From Fervidibacter sinensis (GTDB lineage Bacteria > Armatimonadota > Fervidibacteria > Fervidibacterales > Fervidibacteraceae), in the NCBI GenBank assembly GCA_032161045.1, contig JAVHTH010000002.1: a stretch of 64,000 nt of DNA. One strand, written 5' to 3'. Both the position numbers and the translations under genes were made by a program. The notes below the pieces were generated by a model. The model did not search any database, was not told the DNA's origin, and worked only from the letters and a program-made list of their open reading frames with translations. Position 1 is the stretch's first letter. The number at the start of each line of letters is the position of its first letter. Positions 30,031-39,164 of this stretch are shown piece after piece.

Positions 30031-31677
30031 ATGAGGAAGGTTGTGTGGATTCACTTCCTCGCGGGCGCTGCCCTTGCGTTGAGTGCGTTGGGCATTAAGC
30101 CCGTTGCAGCGCAAGAGGTGCCCAAAGATGTTCCCATCACCCACTGGGCGTATGACGCCGTCCGCGAACTTTGCCGCCTCGGGATCATTGAGGGTTACCC
30201 GGATGGCACTTTCAAAGGCAAGCAGCCGATGACCCGCTACGAATTTGCAATTGCTGTCTATCGGCTGCTTGAAGCCATCCGGACAAAGCCCGAAATCCGT
30301 GACTTGCTCCGTGGTCCCGCTGGCCCACAGGGTCCTGCTGGTCCTCAAGGTCCTCAAGGTCCTGCTGGTCCTCCCGGCCCTCCTGGCCCGCCAGGTCCAC
30401 AGGGTCCTGCTGGTCCTCAAGGTCCTCAGGGTCCGAAAGGCGATCCTGGTCCTCCCGGCACTGTTGACTACGAGAAAGTCCGCGCTATCGTTCGTGACTT
30501 GCTGAAAGAATTCCGCACCGACCTGGAGCGACTTGGTGCGCGCGTTGACGAACTTGAGGCGCGGATCAAAGAACTTGAGGAGAAGCCTAAGGCTGAAGGG
30601 CTTCCAGTTAGCATCAACCTCAAGTGGGTCCAAGACATTGACAGCACCCGCGGTGGTGACGCAGACGAACTCAACTGGCCCAAAGACCGCGCTGGTTACC
30701 TCCGCGCCGATATTTCTGCTGAGCGGCAAATTGACGAGAATTGGAAGGCCGCCCTCAAGTTGATGTGGGTCTCTGGTGCTGCCGGTCGTGAAACTGATGG
30801 TCTCGCAGTCACCGAACTCAATTTGCAGGGCAAAGTTGACCTCCCATTGGTTGGCGAGAGCGTAGTTACTGTCGGTCGCCAGCGCGTCAAGTTCGGTTAT
30901 GGTTTCCTGCTTGACACCGACTATGCAGCAATTGATGGTGTCCGAGTTGATGCCAAGAGACTTGGTCTTGACTGGACATTCGTTGCTGCTGAAATCCCAA
31001 CCGGAACCACTTTCACTGACTACTATCCTGGCGCCAACGACGGCTTATTTGGCGTCCGTGTTAGCCGAGGTTTCCTCGGTGGTGAGCGGCTCGCCTTGGG
31101 TCTGAACTGGCTCTACACTGGTCAAAAGGACTACAAGGCATATGGTGCAGACTTGAGGCTCAAACTCCTTGGCGGTAGCATCCTGCCCGAAGTTCGCGCC
31201 GAATGGGTCCGCAGTTATAGGGATGTTGACAATAACAAGGCTCGTGGTAACCTCTACTCAATCTGCGCCGATATCATCAAGTCCGATCGGTTGGACATTG
31301 TTGCTTCCTACACCGATACTTCTTCCAACTTCGCTGGTCATGCGATCACCATCTACAACCCCTTCTATATCACTGCCAGCGAACTGTTGTTCCTGCGACC
31401 AGTTGCCTTTGGCGCCACTGCTGGTGGGCTCACCCTTGCTGACAAGGTCTTTGATGTCCGCGCTGACTTGAAGATCTTCGGCAAGACCCCCATCTCCTTG
31501 CGCTGGTTCACCGGTGACGACCCAACGGGTGCTGACTTCGGCGATGTCTTCACCGTCGCCTACCGCGGTTGGAAGATCGGTCGCCTTGCTCTGGATGTTG
31601 TCTACGGCAACAAGACCAAAGGCGATTCCCAGACCAAACAGCAGTTTGTCGGTGTTGCTGCCAGCACCTCGTTCTAA
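30031..31677 (+). CDS. SLH-collagen-coiled-coil outer-membrane porin (OmpM-like)
   Basis: Outer-membrane channel of 548 residues. Signal peptide about 1-28 (ends KPVAAQ). One SLH domain covers about 32-85 (HWAYDAVRELCRLGIIEGYP, PMTRYEFAIAVYRLLEAI) and would bind cell-wall polymer. Residues 95-142 are 16 uninterrupted Gly-X-Y triplets, mostly GPA, GPQ and GPP, a collagen-like triple helix. A coiled coil follows (about 155-185, LGARVDELEARIKELEE), then a beta-barrel of about 360 residues ending in Phe. This copies OmpM of Negativicutes but inserts a collagen stalk. It has a strong promoter, 5' hairpin and terminator, so it is probably abundant. ATG 30031 has AAGGAGGGG. Confidence 0.93.
   Translation: MRKVVWIHFLAGAALALSALGIKPVAAQEVPKDVPITHWAYDAVRELCRLGIIEGYPDGTFKGKQPMTRYEFAIAVYRLLEAIRTKPEIRDLLRGPAGPQGPAGPQGPQGPAGPPGPPGPPGPQGPAGPQGPQGPKGDPGPPGTVDYEKVRAIVRDLLKEFRTDLERLGARVDELEARIKELEEKPKAEGLPVSINLKWVQDIDSTRGGDADELNWPKDRAGYLRADISAERQIDENWKAALKLMWVSGAAGRETDGLAVTELNLQGKVDLPLVGESVVTVGRQRVKFGYGFLLDTDYAAIDGVRVDAKRLGLDWTFVAAEIPTGTTFTDYYPGANDGLFGVRVSRGFLGGERLALGLNWLYTGQKDYKAYGADLRLKLLGGSILPEVRAEWVRSYRDVDNNKARGNLYSICADIIKSDRLDIVASYTDTSSNFAGHAITIYNPFYITASELLFLRPVAFGATAGGLTLADKVFDVRADLKIFGKTPISLRWFTGDDPTGADFGDVFTVAYRGWKIGRLALDVVYGNKTKGDSQTKQQFVGVAASTSF
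30313..30456 (+). repeat. Collagen-like triplet repeat in the porin gene
   Basis: Sixteen 9-base codon triplets encoding Gly-Pro-X or Gly-X-Pro, mostly GGTCCTGCT, GGTCCTCAA and GGTCCTCCC. Codon choice varies between units, so it is maintained at protein level rather than a very recent tandem duplication. Confidence 0.9.
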
Positions 31678-31701
31678 AGCAAACTCGTAACAAAGAAACT
31701 G

Positions 31702-31740
31702 AACCGCCCCAGCGTTTGCTGGGGCGGTTTTCTGTTTTTC
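31702..31740 (+). terminator. Rho-independent terminator of the porin gene
   Basis: A perfect 12-bp stem (AACCGCCCCAGC / GCTGGGGCGGTT) with a GTTT loop is followed by TTCTGTTTTT. It lies 25 bp after the stop codon. Confidence 0.93.
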
Positions 31741-31776
31741 CCACGCAAAAATTCGTCGCCACAGAGTAAATTCGTT

Positions 31777-31832
31777 GTAAGGGCAGATGAAATCTGCCTG
31801 CTCTCTTTTGGGCACATTTCATGCGCTCCTAC
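31777..31832. repeat. Two-hairpin dispersed repeat
   Basis: A close copy of the 10037-10090 element: GTAAGGGC, GCAGATGAAATCTGC, then GGGCACATTTCATGCGCTC and CTAC. It lies in the 240-bp gap after the porin terminator. Confidence 0.75.
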
Positions 31833-31881
31833 ATCGCAAATCATCGCCGAATGAATTCAGCGTCAAGTTTCCCGTCAACGA

Positions 31882-31906
31882 CCACTGGCTAAAGCCAGCG
31901 GCATGG
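31882..31906. repeat. CCACTGGCT-AA-AGCCAGTGG hairpin repeat
   Basis: Palindrome with arms CCACTGGCT and AGCCAGCGG around AA, followed by CATGGA. The same unit recurs at 35588-35612 with arms CCACCGGCT and AGCCAGTGG. Confidence 0.65.
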
Positions 31907-31917
31907 ATGGCATGTTG

Positions 31918-34221
31918 TCACTTGTTTATTGGCTGCGCAGTTATTGTCGCTGGTGTTGGAACATCTTCAAGCACAAACCTGCCCCATTGGTCAGGGACGA
32001 TTTCCCGTTTTTGTTTTGCTTCCTCACTTTCAACAAAAACTTGCAATTGCTTCACATTGGAAGGCATCCAAAAACGAACGGTGACTTTACCTCCCGAAGC
32101 AGCGCCTGTCTTCATCTTTAAGCCCTGTAACTCACTTGCATCAGCAGTGACTTCAACGGGTGGGGACAAATCGGCGATAGGTTTCAAAAATGCCCAATCA
32201 TGAGGGGCAAGGGTCAAATTGATTTCTTGCACCAAAGGCAAGAAACTGGCGGGTCGGACAGTCGCATTTGTCAGCGCGTAGAAAATGGGTGTTCGCCAAA
32301 GCAACTTGACCTGTTGGGGTGTATCCGTCGGGTTGATGACCAAAATCCCTTTGTCCATTTCGCTCACCCAGATGGATGGGACGAATCCCCTCCCGACAAC
32401 TCTCAAAGATGCTCCACGCTCAATCAAAGAACCATGAAACAAATCAAACCCGACATCTCGTGGCGACCAAATTGTCCAAAGGAAGGTTGAAGCGAAAACG
32501 GCGAAACCTCGTCCGTAGTTGTTGATCAGAACCGCAGCCCTTTCAGGAATTCCCGGCAAAGCGCGGATTTGCTCCCTTTCCTTGACAATTCGCTTCCCAG
32601 TGCGGGCAACAGTTAAAAGTGCCCAATAGTGTGCCCTTGCTGCTGGCATCAAACCCAAAACTGGACCGAAAGCGCCGACAGCGTTCCCAATCTCAAATCC
32701 TTGCGGAAGGTTAGGAAAAAGTGGGTGCGGTTGAACTACGACCATGTTTGTCCTCACACTCGGACCAACGACCAAGCGCCTGATGATTGTCAACCCAAAC
32801 AAATCCCGCAATAGAGGCGGTAAAGTTTGAAAAGGAGCATCTGCTTGGAACGCACCTAACCCCAAGTCAGCGACAACCACTCCACCGTTAGCGACGAAAT
32901 TCACCAAATTGGCTTGCATCGCAGGTTCTAAATACGCCGCCACAGGGGCAAACAAAACTCGGTAACGGCTTAAGATTTCAGGAGTCAACTCAGATGGCGT
33001 GATCACATCTACTGTGCCCCATGCGTTGAATCTCAGTGAGAAGAAAAGTGACGCTGGCTCATCCCAACTTAACCTCAGCGGTTGAGTTTGAAATCCCGGT
33101 AAAATCGCAAATCCGTAAAGCGGGAAACCTTGACTGTCTAACGCTCCTTCACCGAAGGGTGTGTATAAGATGGCTGTGCGAGTAACTGGCGATGCGTTGT
33201 CGGGGATTTCTCGCTGAATTCGTTTTGCCAAAGCAGCCAGATTGTCCCGAACGCTTGGAACATCGTTGATCGCTGACCAGTTGCTGAAAATCACTCCCCT
33301 TGCTCCCATCCCAATTGCTGCCATCGTCCAGCGAATTAGTGCTTCAGGCAAAATTACTCGCCCATCTTTCAAACGAGTTGTGAGCATTGGGATGACAATA
33401 AATCGTCCGCCACGCCTTGCAATGGCTACGGCATGGCAATTGTGAGCCAACCAATCCGCTTCAGCCCTTTCAGGCGAGATGTAAGGGATGATACCTTGAT
33501 AGATTGGCGGGACGACCGCAAGGCTGCGGTATGTTGTCAAAGGACCAGCAAAAATCAAGTGCTGAGGATTAGGGTCGCGGCTTCGCACTTCCTGAGCCCA
33601 CAAAGTCAGCAAGTTTTGAAGGGTCACCCAACGATAAAAAGCCACATCCAAAGAGGGTCGTCCATACTGCAAGGGATTTTGCCCGTCATCTGCTTGCATT
33701 ACAGCCACTTGTGAAACCTGCCATGAATTGATGGGCAATTGCCACGCCTTGCTCAATTGCTCCAAAGTTTGGTAACGGCTTTGCAGGAACAAAGAGAACC
33801 CTTCGTCGTCATAACTTACGGCTTCATCCACCTCTCGTCCGAGGGCGTAGCCGATTAGGTTTGGGCGATTGCGGAAGTGGGGGATAACAATGTCTAACCA
33901 ACGACGCAACCAAGTGATGTAAGCAGGGTCATGCGGTGCGCAACGGAAACCTAACTGCAAAGCCGGTGGCAACCGCAAATCCAAAGCAATGATGTATGGC
34001 AATTTTGACCTGTCAGCCTCGTCCAGCAAAGCGTCATAATCGCTGAAATCACCGTCAAGTCTGTAGCCAATTTGCACCCAAAGAACTGTCATGCCTGCTT
34101 TCCGATACTCGTCTAATTCTTCGGGCAAACGGACTCCTTCGGAAGCGAAAAACCATGCGGGTGTCTGCCCAACAGCCTTGACAACAAACACCAGAACGAG
34201 CAACCAACACCGTCGCCACAT
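31918..34221 (-). CDS. Exported glycoside-hydrolase-like protein (GH42-type barrel plus trimerisation-like domain)
   Basis: Secreted protein of 767 residues. Signal peptide about 1-18 (LVLVFVVKAVGQ). Residues about 20-350 resemble a GH42-type TIM barrel (AGMTVLWVQIGYRLDG, YALGREVDEAV, GVIFSNWS). About 430-520 look like the beta-galactosidase trimerisation domain (YRVLFAPVAAYLEPAMQANL, GGVVVADLG). The C-terminal part is beta-rich. The usual Asn-Glu acid/base is not obvious; GREVDEA sits where it would be, so activity is uncertain. ATG 34221 with GGTGATGG upstream. Probable polysaccharide-degrading role. Confidence 0.7.
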   Translation of the reverse strand: MWRRCWLLVLVFVVKAVGQTPAWFFASEGVRLPEELDEYRKAGMTVLWVQIGYRLDGDFSDYDALLDEADRSKLPYIIALDLRLPPALQLGFRCAPHDPAYITWLRRWLDIVIPHFRNRPNLIGYALGREVDEAVSYDDEGFSLFLQSRYQTLEQLSKAWQLPINSWQVSQVAVMQADDGQNPLQYGRPSLDVAFYRWVTLQNLLTLWAQEVRSRDPNPQHLIFAGPLTTYRSLAVVPPIYQGIIPYISPERAEADWLAHNCHAVAIARRGGRFIVIPMLTTRLKDGRVILPEALIRWTMAAIGMGARGVIFSNWSAINDVPSVRDNLAALAKRIQREIPDNASPVTRTAILYTPFGEGALDSQGFPLYGFAILPGFQTQPLRLSWDEPASLFFSLRFNAWGTVDVITPSELTPEILSRYRVLFAPVAAYLEPAMQANLVNFVANGGVVVADLGLGAFQADAPFQTLPPLLRDLFGLTIIRRLVVGPSVRTNMVVVQPHPLFPNLPQGFEIGNAVGAFGPVLGLMPAARAHYWALLTVARTGKRIVKEREQIRALPGIPERAAVLINNYGRGFAVFASTFLWTIWSPRDVGFDLFHGSLIERGASLRVVGRGFVPSIWVSEMDKGILVINPTDTPQQVKLLWRTPIFYALTNATVRPASFLPLVQEINLTLAPHDWAFLKPIADLSPPVEVTADASELQGLKMKTGAASGGKVTVRFWMPSNVKQLQVFVESEEAKQKREIVPDQWGRFVLEDVPTPATITAQPINK

Positions 34222-34304
34222 CAACCATCACCGTCGCATAATGTAGCGTTGGATGGTTGTAGAGTTAAGATGGCAAAACCCTATCTGTGCGGGTGATTGC
34301 GAAC

Positions 34305-35531
34305 ATGCTGTTGCAAGAGCAAGTTCTTCCTCCCGAACTTGAAAAATGGCTCAAACTGTCATGGGACGGGCTTGTGGTTCACTATCACGAGATTGGCTTA
34401 AAAGGCGGGAACAGAAGGGCTTTCACGAAGGTTCTTCACAGAAACTTGCAAAACGCACTGAAGCGGTTCAACGCTGAAGTCCAAGACCTTTTTGACCGCC
34501 TATTCGTGACTGTCCCGAATGACAGTTTTGCTGATGCGCTTTTGGCGGCTGCTAATGTGTTTGGTGTCGCTTATGTCGCTCCCGTCAGAATTTTGCCGCG
34601 CTCTGTTGATGCGATGGTCAATGCAGCAGTTCAGACTTACAATTTGGTTGCTTCGGAGAAAGGGAGTTTCGCGGTAAGGGTTCGCAGGATTGACAAGTCC
34701 TTTCCACTCACTTCTCAGGAACTTGAACGCTTAATTGGGCAAAAGGTTGTGGATGCGACGGGCGCACCCGTTAATTTGAACAATCCGAGCGTTTTGATTT
34801 CACTCCGCGTTTACCGAGACTATGTTTACCAAGTTGGACCGAAAGTTCAAGGTGTTGGGGGGTTGCCGGTAGGTGTTACAGGAAAAGTTCTGGCTCTCCT
34901 TTCCGGCGGCATTGACTCTCCTGTTGCTGCTTGGTTGACAATGAAGCGAGGCTGCTTGGTTGATTTCGTTCATTTTCACGCTATGCCGAACAATGAAGAA
35001 GCCGCTGCTGGGAAAGTGCCGAAGTTGGTTGAGAGAATTGTCACACCGCAAGGAATTTCCGCCCGCCTGTTCCTCGTCCCATATCACACATTTCAGTTGG
35101 CTCTGCTAATGAGCAAAGTGCCGCCGGCTTTGGAGTTAGTGCTCTTTCGGCGATTTATGGTGAAAGTCGCCAACAGGATAGCGAAAGAGAACGGTCACCA
35201 AGCAATTGTCACAGGTGACAGTCTCGGTCAAGTCGCTTCACAAACTTTGGAGAACTTAACCGTTGTGGACAACGCTTCCGACTTGTCAGTCTTTCGCCCA
35301 CTTATAACTTACGACAAGCGAGAAATCGTCGCCCTCGCCCAGCGCATCGGAACTTACGAACTGTCAATTCAGCCTTACAAAGATTGCTGCTCTCTAATTG
35401 CCCGCCACCCTGAAACGAGAGCGGACTTGGAAGAAGTTCTTGAAGCGGAAAAATTGTTGCCAATTGAACAACTCATTGAGCGCTCACTCAGAGAGACAAT
35501 GGTTTTGATAATCGGCGACCGCGAAACATGA
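34305..35531 (+). CDS. thiI: tRNA 4-thiouridine synthetase
   Basis: Sulfur transferase that makes s4U8 in tRNA and takes part in thiazole synthesis. N-terminal ferredoxin-like and THUMP domains (about 30-165: HYHEIGLKGGNRRAF) precede the PP-loop ATPase with LLSGGIDSPVAAW near 197. GDSLGQVASQTLENL and CCSL follow, as in other ThiI. The product is 408 residues and stops before any rhodanese domain, the short archaeal-like form. ATG 34305 has GGGTGAT; GTG 34287 is an alternative. Confidence 0.94.
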   Translation: MLLQEQVLPPELEKWLKLSWDGLVVHYHEIGLKGGNRRAFTKVLHRNLQNALKRFNAEVQDLFDRLFVTVPNDSFADALLAAANVFGVAYVAPVRILPRSVDAMVNAAVQTYNLVASEKGSFAVRVRRIDKSFPLTSQELERLIGQKVVDATGAPVNLNNPSVLISLRVYRDYVYQVGPKVQGVGGLPVGVTGKVLALLSGGIDSPVAAWLTMKRGCLVDFVHFHAMPNNEEAAAGKVPKLVERIVTPQGISARLFLVPYHTFQLALLMSKVPPALELVLFRRFMVKVANRIAKENGHQAIVTGDSLGQVASQTLENLTVVDNASDLSVFRPLITYDKREIVALAQRIGTYELSIQPYKDCCSLIARHPETRADLEEVLEAEKLLPIEQLIERSLRETMVLIIGDRET

Positions 35532-35587
35532 AAGCCGTCAAAGTAAAATGACCGCACAACAAGTTCGTCGCTCGTTGAATTCGTCGT

Positions 35588-35612
35588 CAGCCACCGGCTA
35601 AAGCCAGTGGCA
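35588..35612. repeat. CCACCGGCT-AA-AGCCAGTGG hairpin repeat
   Basis: Second copy of the palindrome seen at 31882-31906, again followed by CATGGA. It gives a misleading upstream ATG (35612) to the next gene. Confidence 0.65.
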
Positions 35613-35659
35613 TGGAATTGCATTGGTTGGGGGACGAAACTTTGAAAGGGGTGAGGACG

Positions 35660-36909
35660 ATGATGCATCATGGGTTGGTGCAGCGGTTGGTGGAAGAGAT
35701 GGCGCAGATGGAAATCATTGATGCCCACGAACACCTTCCCCCAGAAAGCGAACGGTTGAAGTTAAAGGTTGATGTTTGCTTCCTTTTCTCCCACTACACC
35801 CGAAATGACCTCATTTCTGCGAGCATGACCCCGAGCGAGTATGAGAGAATGCTTAATCCCGAAATTCCGCTTGATGAGCGTTTTAGCATCCTTGAGCGCT
35901 TTCTGCCCTTCATTCGCTTCGGCTCATATGCTCGCCCCGCTTTCATTGCTTTGCGCGACATTTACGGCTACAGCGACATCAACCGCAAAACTACCGCGAA
36001 ATTTCCGAGAAGATGGCTGAGATGAACAAACCGGGCATTTACCGCAAGATTTTGGTTGAAAGGTGCAAAGCCAAGTTCGCGCTCACACAAGCGGGACGCA
36101 CTGACTACACCGAACCGTTTCTCATCCCAATTCTGCCCCTTGACTATGTCGCACTTGTGAGGTCTCGGGAGGAAGTTGAAAGGCGCAGCGCGGGTTTGAT
36201 CATGACCGTAAAAACCCTTGACGATTATCTTGCTTGGATGAAGCGAAGGCTTGAAACTTGGAAACAAAACGAGCGGGTCGTCGGACTTAAAACGAGCGCT
36301 TTGCCGCGAAAAGAACCACCACCAACTCGCCAAAGGGCGGAAGAAGCGTTTAAAGCCATCATGAACGGGCACGCATCAGAAGCGGACAGAAGCGATTTGA
36401 ACCTTTTCTTGACTGAGGAGACTTTCAAGTTGTGTGCCGAGTTGGACTTAGTCGTTGCTGTCCACTCTGGTGTTTGGGGCGATTTCAGGAGGCTTGACCC
36501 GCGATTGATGATTCCGCAGTTTTCAAGACACCCAGAAACCAAATTTGACCTTTACCACATGGGGATGCCTTGGGTTCGCGACACTGCCTTCATCGGCAAA
36601 AACTTCCCGAATGTCTACCTCAACCTTTGCTGGTCTCACATTGTCTCGCCGATGATGGTTCGCTCTGCCCTACCCGAGTATGTTGACATTGTGCCAGTCA
36701 ACAAAATCATCGCTTTTGGTGGCGATTACAGCGCACCGGCGCTTGAAAAAGTTTGGGGTCACCTCGTCATGGCTCGCGAAAATATCGCTTGTGTGTTGGC
36801 TCAACTAATAGACGAGGGAAGGTTGGATTTGGACGAAGCGTTGTGGCTTGCGAGAATGTGGTTCTACGAGAACCCAGCAAGGTTGTATGGGTTGGACAAA
36901 GTCCAGTGA
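35660..36909 (+). pseudogene. Amidohydrolase-family gene interrupted by a one-base frameshift
   Basis: Metal-dependent hydrolase of the amidohydrolase 2 type. The first frame encodes MEIIDAHEHLPPE (metal-binding HxH) to about DIYGYSDIN, and the second frame (-1) continues NYREISEKMAEMNKP, then VVAVHSGVWGDFRR, FDLYHMGMPW and AFGGDYSAPALEKV (metal and catalytic residues) to the end. The shift lies at the A4 run 35987-35990: one missing A would restore a single protein of about 416 residues. ATG 35660 has GGGGTGAGG. It could be a true pseudogene or an assembly error. A slippery site is not evident. It precedes a GH42-like hydrolase. Confidence 0.75.
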
Positions 36910-36916
36910 ACTTGGA

Positions 36917-36975
36917 AGGTAAGGTTCTTGCCGAAAATGGAATTTTTCTGAGGGTCAGGTTCCTGCCCGACCGAA
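36917..36975. repeat. Hairpin repeats between amidohydrolase and GH42-like genes
   Basis: A copy at 36953-36972 (arms GGTCAGG/CCCGACC, loop TTCCTG) with trailing GAAATTGG, preceded by a decayed half copy AAGGTTCTTGCCGAAAATGG. Confidence 0.65.
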
Positions 36976-36998
36976 ATTGGCTGATGTAGGTGATTACG

Positions 36999-39134
36999 AT
37001 GATGGCGAGGGGATTTGGACTGCTCCTTTGGTCATTGGCGTTCGTTTTATTGGCTGTTTTCGCTCAGCCACCAGAGCCGCGTTGGAGCAACTACCAAGTC
37101 ATCATGTGGAGCACTGACCCAGTTGCTGAAAATCTTTCGCTTTGGTTTCAGCGGCTCCGTGAGTTGGAGTTCACGGCGGAGCAATGTTATCACGGGCGAG
37201 ACCCAAAACCTTTTGTGCAACACGGCTTTGGCTTCTATGTTGAAAACCTTGTTCCACAACTTGCGTTCCACCATGGTCGGCGCAAACTTTACGACGAGGA
37301 TTTTCGCGGCTACACGCAAACGCGCGACAAAAAATTTTTGATCCGAAAACCGTGCTTTAACGACCCCGCATTTTGGGACGAAATCACGAAGTATCTGACC
37401 GAAATGGCGCAACGCTACGCACCTTATCGCCCGCTGTTTTACAACCTGCAGGATGAGCCATCAATTGGCGCTTTCGCATCGCCAATGGACTATTGCTTTT
37501 GCGAACACACCCTGAAAGCATTTCGCGAGTGGCTCAAAGTCCGGTATGGCTCGCTTGAAGCGTTGAACCGAGAGTGGGAAACAAATTTCAGTTCGTGGGA
37601 CGAAGTTGTCCCGATGATAACTTACGAAATCAAGGAGCGAGAAAGAGAAGCGTTAAGGACAGGACGGCTTGAAAATTACGCACCTTGGGCTGACCACCGT
37701 GAGTTCATGGACATCTCTTTCGCCCAAGCCATCGCGAGGATGCGCCAAATCATCCGTCAAGTTGACAAGGATGCACTGGTCGGTTTGGAAGGGACACAGA
37801 TGCCGAGTGCTTGGGGCGGTTACGATTTATGGCGACTGTCACAAGTGATTGACTGGGTTGAGCCTTACGACATTTGCAACAGCCGAGAAATCTTCCGCTC
37901 TTTCATTCCGAAAGGTTCGCCAATTTTGGCGACGGTTTTTGGAATGGATTACGACCGAATTAGGCTGAGGCTCTGGTGGTTGCTCCTTCATGGCGACAAG
38001 GGCTGTATCGTTTGGGATGACGAAAAGAGCCGATGCGTTGACAAAAGCAAACCTGATTTGCCGCCAACCGAGCGTGGGAAGCGATTGGCTGCAATCTTTA
38101 AGGAGATCAAAACTGTTGCGCCGTTGATTTTCAGACTTGAGCCGGTTATTGACCCAATCGCAATTCACTACTCACAAGCAAGCATTCGCGCCCACTGGAT
38201 GTTTGACTCGCGGGAAGACGGCGATACTTGGCCAAGGCGTTTTTCGTCTTACGAAGCCGTTCACTCCCGCTTTGCCAAAGCGCGAGACGCTTTTGTCCGG
38301 CTCACGGAAGACTTAGGCTTCCAATTCTCGTTCGTCTCATACGAGCAGATTGAACGAGGTGAATTGATGCGGCGCAACTTCAAAGTTTTGTTGCTCCCGC
38401 AATCCGTCGCCATGTCAGCGAAAGAGTGCGAACAAATTAAGGCGTTTGTGCAAAGGGGCGGAGTTGTGATTGCCGACAATATGACCGCAACGATGGATGA
38501 ACATTGCAAGAGGTTGCCGAAAGGGCAATTGGATGATTTGTTCGGCATCGTCAGAAAAAGTGTCGGTTGGTCACCTATGCCAAGTGGCGGTGAGGTTTGG
38601 GTGACAAAAGATGAGCCATTAGCGGTTTATGAACCAGACATTTCCGCCACGACTGGCAAACCAATGTTTCAAGCGAAAGCACCAGCGGCTATCGTCAACC
38701 GTTACGGCAAAGGGTTTGCGATTTACCTCAACTTGGACATGCGCGATTACGGCAAACTACGGCTTTCGCCACCTAAAGGAAGGTCGCACCGTGAATTGGT
38801 GCGAAGGTTATTCAAGATGGCTGGCTTGGAAGCACCGGTCAAAGTTGTCAATGCTGATACGGGACAAGAGGTCGCTTGCGTTGAAATTTGGCGATACAAG
38901 GGTGTTAACGCCGAGTATGTCGCGCTAATTCGCAACCCAGAATTTCGCGCCGATGAAATGCGTTCCGTTGGTTACCCAACGAACGAGGCGATAGAAAAGC
39001 CTGAACGAATTCGTATTGCCTTCCCGAAAAAAGCCCGCATCCGCAATGTCATCACTGGTCAAGACCATGGCGTAGCAGCACAAGTGACTGCTATACTTGA
39101 CCCTTGGATGCCCTTGATTTTTGAGTTGCGCTGA
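36999..39134 (+). CDS. Exported GH42-like beta-galactosidase family hydrolase
   Basis: Secreted glycosidase of 711 residues. Signal peptide about 1-22 (LLLWSLAFVLLAVFAQ). The barrel carries FYNLQDEPSIGAF, with Glu153 as likely acid/base, and a region around LVGLEGTQMPSAWGG. The trimerisation-like domain (about 455-560) has KVLLLPQSVAMSAKECEQIK and GGVVIADN. ATG 36999 has AGGTGAT upstream. It follows the amidohydrolase and precedes a Gfo/Idh oxidoreductase, so all three likely serve sugar utilisation. Substrate galactoside is inferred only from the family. Confidence 0.82.
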   Translation: MMARGFGLLLWSLAFVLLAVFAQPPEPRWSNYQVIMWSTDPVAENLSLWFQRLRELEFTAEQCYHGRDPKPFVQHGFGFYVENLVPQLAFHHGRRKLYDEDFRGYTQTRDKKFLIRKPCFNDPAFWDEITKYLTEMAQRYAPYRPLFYNLQDEPSIGAFASPMDYCFCEHTLKAFREWLKVRYGSLEALNREWETNFSSWDEVVPMITYEIKEREREALRTGRLENYAPWADHREFMDISFAQAIARMRQIIRQVDKDALVGLEGTQMPSAWGGYDLWRLSQVIDWVEPYDICNSREIFRSFIPKGSPILATVFGMDYDRIRLRLWWLLLHGDKGCIVWDDEKSRCVDKSKPDLPPTERGKRLAAIFKEIKTVAPLIFRLEPVIDPIAIHYSQASIRAHWMFDSREDGDTWPRRFSSYEAVHSRFAKARDAFVRLTEDLGFQFSFVSYEQIERGELMRRNFKVLLLPQSVAMSAKECEQIKAFVQRGGVVIADNMTATMDEHCKRLPKGQLDDLFGIVRKSVGWSPMPSGGEVWVTKDEPLAVYEPDISATTGKPMFQAKAPAAIVNRYGKGFAIYLNLDMRDYGKLRLSPPKGRSHRELVRRLFKMAGLEAPVKVVNADTGQEVACVEIWRYKGVNAEYVALIRNPEFRADEMRSVGYPTNEAIEKPERIRIAFPKKARIRNVITGQDHGVAAQVTAILDPWMPLIFELR

Positions 39135-39164
39135 AGCAGTTGTGGGGAAGGAGAGTGGTTTGAA

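Noticed and set aside
30212..30729. Long open frames opposite or beside the collagen repeat (including a minus-strand frame with RTSRTLRT repeats)
   Set aside because: They are shadows of the GGTCCT triplet repeat in other frames.
35980..36025. Programmed ribosomal frameshift in the amidohydrolase
   Set aside because: The bases CGCAAAACT do not form a slippery heptamer in the required frame; a single missing base is simpler.
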